From the NCBI RefSeq assembly GCF_052116585.1, contig NZ_JBQKKT010000001.1, positions 1 to 64,000 on the forward strand: a stretch of 64,000 nt of DNA, written 5' to 3'. A program made the translations under genes and the position numbers. The notes under the pieces were generated by a model. It was not told where the DNA came from. It ran no database searches and worked only from the letters and a program-made list of their open reading frames with translations. Below, one piece after another: positions 56,692 through 64,000 of this stretch; positions within the stretch are counted from its first letter, which is position 1; every line of letters starts with the position of its first letter. The stretch comes from Luteococcus sp052116585 (GTDB lineage: Bacteria > Actinomycetota > Actinomycetes > Propionibacteriales > Propionibacteriaceae).

Positions 56692-57228
56692 TCAGTTGAC
56701 GCGCCCCAACGCCAGCGCGGCGAACATCAGTGAGGCGATCGATTCGCCGTCGACGATGCGCCCGTCGCGAATGCGCTGCATCACCTCGGACCAGGGCAGC
56801 GCCTCGGTGCCGGTGATCCCCTCGGCGTCCTGCTCCAGCAGGCCCTCGACGGGGGACAGACCGGTGGCCAGGAAGACATGCTCTGGGGCCACGGCTACAC
56901 CGTTGAGGGCATTCATGCCGCCGATCCGCTGCCAGTGACTGGCCTGGAGGCCGGTCTCCTCGGCCAGTTCTCGCTGTGCGGCCACCAGCGGGCCCTGCCC
57001 GTCGGTGCCGCCGGCCGGGAGTTCCTGGGACATCCCCGTCGTGTGCCGGTCCACCGTCACCAGCCACACCCGGTCATCGTCGGTCATGGCCACGACGAAG
57101 ACCGCCTCGCTCTGCACTTCGATCACCCCGAACAGACCCGGGCTGCCATCGGGGCGGACCACCTTGTCCTCGCGGATGCGGATCCAGGGATTCTCGTACT
57201 TGGTCTGGGTGCTGGTCACCGGCCACAT
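56692..57228 (-). CDS. NUDIX hydrolase, ADP-ribose pyrophosphatase-like
   Basis: A 178-aa NUDIX protein with NPWIRIREDKV, the ELPAGG lead-in and the core RELAEETG. The box is slightly degenerate: the first Nudix glutamate (seven residues before the RELAEE Arg) is Gln (DGQGPLVAAQRELAEE), while the metal-binding REXXEE part is intact. Activity may be altered. A TAGGCT hexamer seven bases before the ATG, overlapping the stop codon of the upstream gene, points to a leaderless start. Confidence 0.87.
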   Translation of the reverse strand: MWPVTSTQTKYENPWIRIREDKVVRPDGSPGLFGVIEVQSEAVFVVAMTDDDRVWLVTVDRHTTGMSQELPAGGTDGQGPLVAAQRELAEETGLQASHWQRIGGMNALNGVAVAPEHVFLATGLSPVEGLLEQDAEGITGTEALPWSEVMQRIRDGRIVDGESIASLMFAALALGRVN

Positions 57229-57238
57229 GGCAGCAAGC

Positions 57239-57685
57239 CTAGGCCTTGGCTCGCTCCCAGGTCGCCACCGGCCCGTCCACCGTCGTCATGACTGGATGCG
57301 GCCTCGGGGGGCGGCCGCCCAGGCGCTCGTCGAGGACCTGCTGCCACTCTGGGGCTCGCAGTGTCATCTTCGTCCGCAGATGTTCCAGCTCCAGACCGAG
57401 TTGGCCCGTGGTCACCGTCATGAGCGGCTCAGGGGTTCGCGGGCAGGTGATGCGCGCCCGATCGAAGTGATAGCCGCGGGCATCGGCCTCGTCGGCGATG
57501 CCCGCCAGATAGGCGCCGATCGCCGCCGACGGATCGTCGCACTCCCGGAACCTCTCCAACTGGGGGTGTCGGGTGTAGCCACGCGTCTGGCCGGCCAGGA
57601 CCTTCTGGGCCAGCAGGGCTTCGCGCCAACAGGCCACCAGGGCAGCACGATCGAGCAGTTCAGGGTGCAGGGACCACAGGCGCAT
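57239..57685 (-). CDS. Pyrimidine-dimer DNA glycosylase family (DenV-like)
   Basis: A 148-aa protein beginning MRLWSLHPELLDRAALVACWREALLAQKVLAG with RGYTRHPQLERF, as in the Pyr_excise family related to phage T4 endonuclease V, which excises UV-induced pyrimidine dimers. Family members outside phages are not well characterised. A TACCGT -10 six bases before the ATG indicates a leaderless start. No SOS box was seen. Confidence 0.87.
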   Translation of the reverse strand: MRLWSLHPELLDRAALVACWREALLAQKVLAGQTRGYTRHPQLERFRECDDPSAAIGAYLAGIADEADARGYHFDRARITCPRTPEPLMTVTTGQLGLELEHLRTKMTLRAPEWQQVLDERLGGRPPRPHPVMTTVDGPVATWERAKA

Positions 57686-57728
57686 GCGCGAACGGTACTG
57701 GACATCACGTGGGAGTGGGCGGGCCGAG

Positions 57729-57768
57729 GTGGGGCGTGGAATAGCACCGTGGGGCGTGGGGTTGCACC
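57729..57768. repeat. Two tandem 20-bp repeats before the LLM gene
   Basis: Units 57729-57748 (GTGGGGCGTGGAATAGCACC) and 57749-57768 match at 17 of 20 bases and are directly adjacent, ending three bases before the ATG at 57772. They replace the usual ribosome site and may be an operator or a recent duplication. Confidence 0.75.
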
Positions 57769-57771
57769 AGT

Positions 57772-58788
57772 ATGAGTACCCCGATCCCGCTGAGCGTCCT
57801 CGACCTGGTCACCGTCACCGCCGATTCCGACACGCCGGCAGCGCTGCAGCGCTCCATCCGGCTGGCGCAGGCCGCCGACGAGGCGGGCTATGAACGCTTC
57901 TGGGTGGCCGAACACCACAACATGCCCGCCGTGGCCTCAACCAACCCGGCCGTGGTGATCTCCGCGCTGGGTGCCCACACCCAGCGGATCCGGGTGGGTT
58001 CGGGCGGCGTGATGCTGCCCAACCATGCCCCCTATGTGGTGGCGGAACAGTTCGCCCTGCTGGAGGGCCTCTACCCCCATCGCGTCGACCTGGGGATCGG
58101 GCGTGCACCGGGAACCGACCAGCGCACCGCCCAGGCCCTACGCCGCAGCTCCGATGCCCTGGGCGTGCAGGAATTCCCGCAGCACGTGCTGGAACTGCTC
58201 AGCTGGCTGGGCGACAACCGGCTGGAGAATCCGATGTCGGCGACTTTGGCCGCCACTCCGGCTGCAGCCACCCATCCGGAGGTCTGGTTGTTGGGCAGCT
58301 CGGCATACTCCGCGCAGCTCGCGGGCATGCTCGGCCTGCGCTACTGCTATGCCCACCACTTCGGCCAGATGGATGAGGTGGGCGTCATGGAGGCCTACCG
58401 CAGTCGCTTCGAGCCGTCGCCGGCCCTGGACCAGCCGTACGCCATGATCTGCACCTCGGTCATCACCGCCCCCACCCTTGACGAGGCGGAATACCTGGCA
58501 GGGCCCGCCAAGCACATGGCGCTGGCCCTGCGCACCAATCGGTTGGAGCCAGTCATCTCGCCGTCGACGGCAGCCGAGCGTGGTCTGTCTCCGCTGGACG
58601 AGCAGATGATGGGGCACCTGCCGGCGACGAAGTTCGTCGGTACGCCCGACGTGGTGCGGGACCAGCTGCAGTCCCTCGTGGACCGCACCGGGGTGCAGGA
58701 GCTGATGCTGGCCGCCACCACCTACGACGTGGAGACGCGGATCGGCACGCTGCATGACGTGCGGGACATGGGTCTCACTGTGGGGTGA
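57772..58788 (+). CDS. LLM-class flavin-dependent oxidoreductase (luciferase-like)
   Basis: A 338-aa TIM-barrel flavoprotein. LSVLDLVTV at the start, YERFWVAEHHNMPAVASTNPAVVISALGAHTQRIRVGSGGVMLPNHAPYVVAEQFALLEGLYPHRVDLGIGRAPG (given as family region, residues 39-115) and WLLGSSAYSAQLA fit the MsnO8-like bacterial-luciferase branch. FMN is probably supplied as FMNH2 by a separate reductase. The substrate is unknown. The start region is unusual, with tandem repeats and no clear ribosome site. Confidence 0.88.
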   Translation: MSTPIPLSVLDLVTVTADSDTPAALQRSIRLAQAADEAGYERFWVAEHHNMPAVASTNPAVVISALGAHTQRIRVGSGGVMLPNHAPYVVAEQFALLEGLYPHRVDLGIGRAPGTDQRTAQALRRSSDALGVQEFPQHVLELLSWLGDNRLENPMSATLAATPAAATHPEVWLLGSSAYSAQLAGMLGLRYCYAHHFGQMDEVGVMEAYRSRFEPSPALDQPYAMICTSVITAPTLDEAEYLAGPAKHMALALRTNRLEPVISPSTAAERGLSPLDEQMMGHLPATKFVGTPDVVRDQLQSLVDRTGVQELMLAATTYDVETRIGTLHDVRDMGLTVG

Positions 58789-58917
58789 TGGGAGTGGGGT
58801 GAGGGGAGTGGGCAGGCGCGTTGCAAGCAGGCATTGCGCCAGTATCTGAGACACGGATTCCACAGGTTGGGTTGGTCCTACGCTCCCGGAACACCACCCC
58901 CCACCTGGAGGAGACCC

Positions 58918-61227
58918 GTGTCCACACCCGCACCGCCCTTGCCGGACGACCGCAAGATCCGCATCCGCCCCGACCTGCCGCCAGTGGCCGTCGACGAAGG
59001 CCATCGCCTGACTGCCAAGGAGAAGCTGGGATTCGGGGCGATCGCCATCCTCGCTGCCGTGGCCTGGTTCGTGATCGCCTTCCAGCGCGGCGAGAATGTC
59101 AGTGCCGCCTGGTTCGTCCTGGCCGCGGTCGGCAGCTACATCCTTGCCCTGCGTTTCTACGGCAAGCTCATCGAGCGAAAGCTCCACATGCCCGACGACA
59201 CTCGCGCCACCCCGGCCGAGGAGTTCGCCAATGGCAAGGACTTCATGCCCACCAACCGGGTGGTGCTCTTCGGCCACCACTTCGCGGCGATTGCGGGCGC
59301 CGGGCCCCTGGTCGGCCCCGTCCTGGCCTCGCAGATGGGCTATCTGCCCGGAACCCTGTGGATCGTCTTCGGCGTGATCCTGGCCGGCGCCGTCCAGGAC
59401 TACATGGTGCTGCACCTGTCGATCCGTCGCCGCGGCCGTTCGCTCGGTCAGATGGCCAAGGACGAGCTGGGCACCGTCGGCGGGTGGTTCGCGATCCTGG
59501 GCGTGACCACCATCATGATCATCCTGATCGCCGTGCTGGCCATCGTCATCATCGGTGCCCTGGCCGCCAGCCCGTGGGGCGTCTTCTCCATCGCGATGAC
59601 CATTCCGATCGCCCTGTTCATGGGCGTCTACATGCGCTACATCCGCCCGGGCGCAGTGGGGGAGACCTCCCTGATCGGCGTCGTGCTCCTGGTGGCCGCC
59701 ATCGCCGGCGGTTCCTGGGTCAGTCACCACCCGACTCTGGCCGACTGGTTCACCCTGACCCCGGTGCAGCTCGCCTATGCCATCGCCATCTATGGCTTCT
59801 TCGCCGCCATCCTTCCCGTCTGGCTGCTGTTGGCGCCCCGTGACTACCTGAGCACCTTCATGAAGGTGGGCACGATCGCCTTCCTGGCGCTGTCCATCCT
59901 CATCGTGCTGCCGGTGATGAGCATGCCGGCGGTGACCCAGTTCGCCCACACCGGCACGGGGCCGGCCTTCCAGGGTGACCTGTTCCCCTTCCTGTTCATC
60001 ACCATCGCCTGCGGAGCGCTCAGTGGCTTCCACGCCCTGATCAGCTCCGGCACCACGCCGAAGATGATCCAGAAGGAGTCGCAGGCCCGCGTGATCGGCT
60101 ACGGCGGCATGCTGACCGAGAGCTTCGTCGCCATGGCTGCGCTGATCACGGCCTGCGTGATTGACCAGCACATGTACTTCGGCATGAATGCCCCGCTGGG
60201 TCTGACCGGCGGCACGCCCCAGACGGTGGCCGACTACACCAACGGACTCGGTCTGGTCACGCCCGGAGGCGAGCCCCTGCCGCCCGCCTCCCCGGAGATG
60301 TTCAGCCAGGCCGCCGAGGAGGTGGGGGAGAAGACGATCATCTCCCGCACCGGCGGGGCTCCGACGCTCGCCTTCGGCATGGCCCAGATCTTTGGGCAGA
60401 TCCCCGTGATCGGCGCCGCCAAGGCCTTCTGGTACCACTTCGCCGTGATGTTCGAGGCGCTGTTCATCCTCACCACCATCGACGCCGGCACTCGCGTGGC
60501 TCGCTTCATGATCAGTGACATGCTGGCCAACATCCCGGGCCTTCAGCGCTTCAGCGACCCGTCGTGGCGCACCGGAGCCTTCATCACCACCCTGGTCACC
60601 GTCGTGGCCTGGGGATCGATCGTCGTGATGGGTGTGACCGACCCGCTGGGTGGCATCAACATGCTCTACCCGCTCTTCGGCATCGCGAACCAGCTCCTGG
60701 CTGCCATTGCGCTCACCCTGTGCTTCGTCGTCGTCATGAAGAAGGGCCTGTACAAGTGGGCCTGGATTCCCGGCCTGCCACTGGCCTGGGACCTGTTCAT
60801 CACGATGTGGGCCAGCTACGAGAAGATCTTCAGCAGCAACGTGAAGATCGGCTACTGGGCCAACCACAGTGCCGCCAAGGCCGCCCGTGCAGCGGGAGAG
60901 AGCACCTACCTCACCGCCAAGACGCCGCACGAGATCGACATGGTGATCCGCAACACCGCCGTCCAGGGCACCCTGTCCATCCTCTATGCCGGGCTCGTCC
61001 TGGCCGTGCTGGCCATTGGCCTGTGGGTGAGTTTCAAGGCGGTGCGTCAGGGCGGCCTGCCCGACGCCGAAGCGCCCCGCGTCGACAGCGAGATCTTCGC
61101 CCCGTCCAGCTTCGTCGCCACACCGCTGGAGAAAGAGGTCCTCGCCGAGTGGAAGGCAGCGGGACTGGACTCCACGGGCGAGCACCTGGACCGCTCCGAA
61201 CACACGCACACATTGGCGACGCGGTGA
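58918..61227 (+). CDS. cstA: Carbon starvation protein CstA (peptide/pyruvate transporter)
   Basis: A 769-aa membrane protein with about 16-18 hydrophobic segments. Conserved CstA blocks are GHHFAAIAGAGPLVGPVLA, GAVQDYMVLHLSIRRRGRSLGQ, FHALISSGTTPKMI and GGINMLYPLFGIANQLLAAIAL. Members import peptides or pyruvate under carbon limitation. The GTG at 58918 follows GGAGGAG; an upstream frame to 58834 lacks support. The last four bases overlap the next gene (GTGA), the YbdD partner found with cstA in many bacteria. Confidence 0.94.
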   Translation: MSTPAPPLPDDRKIRIRPDLPPVAVDEGHRLTAKEKLGFGAIAILAAVAWFVIAFQRGENVSAAWFVLAAVGSYILALRFYGKLIERKLHMPDDTRATPAEEFANGKDFMPTNRVVLFGHHFAAIAGAGPLVGPVLASQMGYLPGTLWIVFGVILAGAVQDYMVLHLSIRRRGRSLGQMAKDELGTVGGWFAILGVTTIMIILIAVLAIVIIGALAASPWGVFSIAMTIPIALFMGVYMRYIRPGAVGETSLIGVVLLVAAIAGGSWVSHHPTLADWFTLTPVQLAYAIAIYGFFAAILPVWLLLAPRDYLSTFMKVGTIAFLALSILIVLPVMSMPAVTQFAHTGTGPAFQGDLFPFLFITIACGALSGFHALISSGTTPKMIQKESQARVIGYGGMLTESFVAMAALITACVIDQHMYFGMNAPLGLTGGTPQTVADYTNGLGLVTPGGEPLPPASPEMFSQAAEEVGEKTIISRTGGAPTLAFGMAQIFGQIPVIGAAKAFWYHFAVMFEALFILTTIDAGTRVARFMISDMLANIPGLQRFSDPSWRTGAFITTLVTVVAWGSIVVMGVTDPLGGINMLYPLFGIANQLLAAIALTLCFVVVMKKGLYKWAWIPGLPLAWDLFITMWASYEKIFSSNVKIGYWANHSAAKAARAAGESTYLTAKTPHEIDMVIRNTAVQGTLSILYAGLVLAVLAIGLWVSFKAVRQGGLPDAEAPRVDSEIFAPSSFVATPLEKEVLAEWKAAGLDSTGEHLDRSEHTHTLATR

Positions 61228-61412
61228 GCGCGCGGGAGTTCGCCCATGGGGTGATGCGCGTGGTGCGCGGCATGAGCGGTCTGGACGCCTATGACCGCTA
61301 TGTGGCGCACCACCGCCACGCGCATCCAGGGCAACCCGTGCTGGATCGTGGCAGCTTCTACCGGGCGAAGTGGGATGACGAGACCCGCAATCCGCGGGCG
61401 CGCTGTTGTTGA
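61224..61412 (+). CDS. YbdD/YjiX-family small protein
   Basis: A 62-aa protein (VMRVVRGMSGLDAYDRYVAHHRHAHPGQPVLDRGSFYRAKWDDE, ending RARCC) of the YbdD/YjiX (DUF466) family. Members are encoded directly after cstA or btsT and are needed for, or modulate, transporter activity. GTG start overlaps the cstA stop by four bases, indicating translational coupling. The C-terminal CC is characteristic. Confidence 0.88.
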   Translation: MSAREFAHGVMRVVRGMSGLDAYDRYVAHHRHAHPGQPVLDRGSFYRAKWDDETRNPRARCC

Positions 61413-61454
61413 CCCGGCCAGCTGGTGAGCGACCAGGCATGACCGGAGGATGAC

Positions 61455-61489
61455 AGAAGGTCCCCACCCGCATCGGGTGGGGACCTTCT
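61455..61489 (+). terminator. Terminator after cstA-ybdD
   Basis: Perfect 16-bp stem (AGAAGGTCCCCACCCG and its complement) with a CAT loop, followed by CTCTCGTC. It lies between ybdD and the convergent DUF7455 gene and may serve both. Confidence 0.88.
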
Positions 61490-61509
61490 CTCGTCGATGC
61501 TGCGTGCGG

Positions 61510-61707
61510 TCAGCTGATCCGCGCAGTCTCGTCCTGGATCTTCAGGGCCACCTGCTGCAGCTTGTCCTGGTGGGCGCGTCCGTGGTGCGCGCAGAACAGG
61601 AGTTCCCCGCCGGAGGCGAGGATGACGCGCAGATGGGCCTGGGCACCGCAACGGTCGCAACGGTCCGTGGCGTCGAGCGCTCGGTCCTCGATGACTGTGG
61701 TGGTCAT
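61510..61707 (-). CDS. DUF7455-family small zinc-ribbon-like protein
   Basis: A 65-aa protein with CDRCGAQAH and LLFCAHHGRAH, a likely Cys/His metal site (C17, C20, C39 and a His). It is a small actinobacterial family often encoded near the primary sigma and the parE-type topoisomerase genes, as here. AAGGAGG is ideally placed before the ATG at 61707. Function is unknown. The 222-bp gap to the next gene has a GCCCCCACCC/GGGTGGGGGC inverted repeat (61793-61828) but no gene. Confidence 0.82.
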   Translation of the reverse strand: MTTTVIEDRALDATDRCDRCGAQAHLRVILASGGELLFCAHHGRAHQDKLQQVALKIQDETARIS

Positions 61708-61917
61708 TGGGCCTCCTTGGGGTCAGGCGGGCGGGTTGCCTGCACTGGGTGGTTCGGTCATGTCAACGTCTGGCGGACATGCTTTGTTCCCAGCCCCCAC
61801 CCTACCCAGCCCACGACGGGGTGGGGGCGAACTCGCGTCAGCGTGCCACAAGCCTTCAGCAGACGGGGCCAAGGGGTCCGGATCGGCGTGGAGACGTGCA
61901 AAGTCACAGGCGCCGAG

Positions 61918-61923
61918 TACCCT
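61918..61923 (+). promoter_or_regulatory. -10 element of a leaderless topoisomerase message
   Basis: TACCCT followed by six bases and the GTG start codon at 61930. No ribosome site and no clear -35 are present. Confidence 0.55.
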
Positions 61924-61929
61924 TTCGGG

Positions 61930-64000
61930 GTGCCAACCTCAACGACCACTCCTGCCAAGAATGCCGCCCAGTCGGGGCGTGACTACGAGGCGAAGCACCT
62001 GCTCGTCCTGGAGGGACTCGAAGCGGTGCGCAAGCGCCCGGCCATGTACATCGGCTCCACTGACACCAAGGGGCTGATGCACTGCCTCTGGGAGATCATC
62101 GACAATGCCATCGACGAGGCCCTGGGGGGCAGCGGCGACGCGATCGAGATCTTCCTGCATGCCGACGGCTCGGTGCAGGTGGACGACCATGCGCGGGGCA
62201 TGCCCGTCGACATCGAACCGCGCACCGGCCTGACCGGCGTCGAGGTGATCTTCACCAAGCTCCATGCTGGCGGCAAGTTCGGCGGTGGGGCCTACAACGC
62301 CACCGGCGGCCTGCACGGCGTCGGCGCCTCCGTGGTGAATGCCCTCAGCTCGCGGCTGGACGTGCAGGTGGACCGGGCCGGCAAGACCTACCAGATGAGC
62401 TTCCGACGCGGAACGCCCGGCGTCTTCGACGGCGATGGTCCCGATGCCCCCTTCACCCCGCAGGGCGGTCTGCGCGTGGTGGGCAAGGCCAAGCGCGGTG
62501 TCACCGGCTCCCGGGTGCGCTACTGGCCCGATCGTCAGATCTTCCTCAAGGACGCTGACCTGAACGTGGACGCCCTGCTGGCGCGGGCCCGGCAGTCGTC
62601 CTTCCTGGTGCCCGGGCTGAAGTTCACGGTCACCGACCGTCGCAATGGTGCCGACGACGTGGAGGTCTTCCACCATGAAGGTGGCATCAGCGAGTTCTGT
62701 GACTACCTGACCCAGGGCGCCCCGGTGACCGACGTGCTGCGTCTGCAGGGCCAGGACAAGTTCACCGAGACCGTGCCCATGCTGGATGCGGCCACCGGGG
62801 CCATGACACCGCAGGACGTGGAGCGCGACCTCAGCGTGGACATCGCCCTGCGCTGGAGCAATACCTACGACACGACGGTCAAGAGCTTCGTCAACATCAT
62901 CTCCACGCCCAAGGGTGGCACCCACGTGCAGGGCTTCGAACGCGCCCTCACCCGCACCTTCACCAAGGCGATGGAGGGCACCCGCCTGATGAAGTCCGGT
63001 GACGAGATCGTCAAGGACGACTGCCTGGAGGGCCTGACCGCCGTCGTGACGGTCCGGCTGGCCGAGCCCCAGTTCGAGGGACAGACCAAGGAGGTGCTGG
63101 GCACCCCGCCCGCCACCCGGATCGTGCAGCGCGTTGTCGAACGCGAGCTGGGTGACTTCCTCGGGTCCACCAAGCCCGCCCAGAAGGCCCAGGCACGCCA
63201 GGTGATGGAGAAGGTGATCGGCGCATCGCGCGCCCGCGTCGCCGCCCGTGCCCACAAGGAGACCCAGCGTCGAAAGAATGCGCTCGAGAGCTCGTCGCTG
63301 CCGCCCAAGCTGAAGGACTGCCGCAGCAGCGATCCCGAGCGCACCGAACTGTTCATCGTCGAGGGCGACTCGGCGCTGGGTACCGCCGGCCGAGCGCGAG
63401 ACTCAGAGCATCAGGCCTTGCTGCCGATCCGGGGCAAGATCCTCAATGTGCAGAAGGCCTCGGTGGGCGACATGCTCAAGAATGCCGAGTGCGCCTCCAT
63501 CATCCAGGTGGTGGGCGCAGGCTCCGGTCGGACCTTCGACCTCGACCAGGCTCGCTACGGAAAGGTCATCTTCATGGCTGATGCCGACTCCGATGGCGCC
63601 CACATCCGATGCCTGCTGGCCACGCTCTTCTTCCGCTACATGCGGCCGCTGGTGGAGGCCGGGCGCGTCTATTCCGCCGTGCCGCCGCTGCACCGCTTCG
63701 AGCTGATCAACCCCAAGCGGGGAATGGAGAAGTACATCTACACCTATTCCGACGCGGAATACCAGCGCAAGTTCGCCGAACTCACCAAGAAGGGGATCAA
63801 CTTCAAGGAGCCGCAGCGCTACAAGGGTCTGGGCGAGATGGACGCCGACCAGCTGCAGGAGACGACGATGGACCCCCGTCGCCGGGCCCTGCGCCGGATC
63901 ACGGTCGATGACGCCGAGGCCGCCGAGCGAACCTTCGAGATCCTGATGGGCAATGAGGTGGCTCCCCGCAAGGAGTTCATCGTCGAGGGTGCCTACCGGC
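61930..64000 (+). CDS. parE: Type IIA DNA topoisomerase subunit B (ParE/GyrB family), 3'-truncated by window end
   Basis: 690 codons are visible and the frame is still open at base 64000; the family length suggests only a few residues are missing. The GHKL ATPase domain has EIIDNAIDEALGG, DDHARGMPVD and TGGLHGVGASVVNALS. The transducer region has QFEGQTKEVLG. The Toprim domain has FIVEGDSALGTA (EGDSA with Leu, not EGDSAGG as in GyrB) and DADSDGAHIR, then QRYKGLGEMDADQL. The EGDSAL form and the place near the primary sigma gene resemble the second, ParE-like topoisomerase of Streptomyces. Its partner parC is not in the window. The GTG start appears leaderless. Confidence 0.88.
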   Translation, partial: MPTSTTTPAKNAAQSGRDYEAKHLLVLEGLEAVRKRPAMYIGSTDTKGLMHCLWEIIDNAIDEALGGSGDAIEIFLHADGSVQVDDHARGMPVDIEPRTGLTGVEVIFTKLHAGGKFGGGAYNATGGLHGVGASVVNALSSRLDVQVDRAGKTYQMSFRRGTPGVFDGDGPDAPFTPQGGLRVVGKAKRGVTGSRVRYWPDRQIFLKDADLNVDALLARARQSSFLVPGLKFTVTDRRNGADDVEVFHHEGGISEFCDYLTQGAPVTDVLRLQGQDKFTETVPMLDAATGAMTPQDVERDLSVDIALRWSNTYDTTVKSFVNIISTPKGGTHVQGFERALTRTFTKAMEGTRLMKSGDEIVKDDCLEGLTAVVTVRLAEPQFEGQTKEVLGTPPATRIVQRVVERELGDFLGSTKPAQKAQARQVMEKVIGASRARVAARAHKETQRRKNALESSSLPPKLKDCRSSDPERTELFIVEGDSALGTAGRARDSEHQALLPIRGKILNVQKASVGDMLKNAECASIIQVVGAGSGRTFDLDQARYGKVIFMADADSDGAHIRCLLATLFFRYMRPLVEAGRVYSAVPPLHRFELINPKRGMEKYIYTYSDAEYQRKFAELTKKGINFKEPQRYKGLGEMDADQLQETTMDPRRRALRRITVDDAEAAERTFEILMGNEVAPRKEFIVEGAYR

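Noticed and set aside
58138..61473. Open frame of about 1100 codons antisense to the LLM, cstA and ybdD genes
   Set aside because: Composition is dominated by Gly, His, Asp, Gln and Arg and spans several well-supported opposite-strand genes, so it is a shadow frame.

Overview
The window is a 64 kb piece of a high-GC actinobacterial chromosome. It is dense with genes, mostly housekeeping. Support comes from a ftsK/rimO/pgsA/cinA/clgR/recA/recX/rny/miaB/miaA/dapF/hflX/lexA/nrdRJ order known from Actinobacteria, actinobacterial families (DUF3046, MT0933-type antitoxin, DUF7455), SOS boxes of the TCGAAC-N4-GTTCGA type, frequent GTG/TTG starts, and many leaderless-looking promoters. A member of the Propionibacteriaceae or close relatives is plausible, but this is inference. 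No rRNA, tRNA, CRISPR array, prophage or transposase was seen.

Layout. Bases 1-58 are almost pure C and look like a contig-end artefact; an ftsK gene without its 5' end follows. Bases 2.9-6.1 kb hold rimO, pgsA, a CinA-type amidase and clgR. A DeoR-type regulator and the giant helicase gene lhr lie on the minus strand (6.2-11.7 kb). Then come DUF3046, recA-recX and rny, a galM/ABC-ATPase pair on the minus strand, miaB, a small antitoxin-like gene, miaA, dapF, hflX and a dinG-type helicase gene (11.9-25.3 kb). At 25.4-32.2 kb lexA is divergent from a small membrane-protein gene bracketed by two SOS boxes. RDD and DUF2752 membrane proteins follow, then nrdR-nrdJ behind tandem NrdR boxes. Bases 32.3-40.6 kb are more accessory: IMPase, ferritin, an AEC transporter, a YbjN-like protein, a PPOX protein, a universal stress protein, GNAT-MerR divergent from DUF4188, DUF1697 and a secreted serine protease. 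Then come hrpA, lysR/yeiH, tesB and a GNAT gene. The last part holds a group-2 sigma gene, oligopeptidase B, the primary sigma gene, GNAT, FUSC, a glutathionyl-hydroquinone reductase family gene, NUDIX, a pyrimidine-dimer glycosylase, an LLM oxidoreductase, cstA with its YbdD partner, DUF7455 and a parE-type topoisomerase gene cut by the window end.

How the parts work together. The DNA-damage response is the strongest theme. recA, lexA and the small membrane-protein gene share a -35 TTGATT, a 17-bp spacer and a LexA box within or next to the promoter. RecX, DinG, Lhr and the glycosylase add repair functions. nrdRJ has the same promoter architecture but is apparently controlled by NrdR. tRNA modification (MiaA, MiaB) and ribosomal protein S12 modification (RimO) share the region with RNA decay (RNase Y, HrpA). 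ClgR and the two sigma factors supply wider regulation.

The most interesting leads are the SOS-controlled small membrane protein without a LysM domain, the widespread TANNNT-N6/7-start architecture, the MerR/DUF4188 module, a REP-like palindrome translated inside hrpA, and a 30-bp in-frame tandem repeat in the primary sigma gene.
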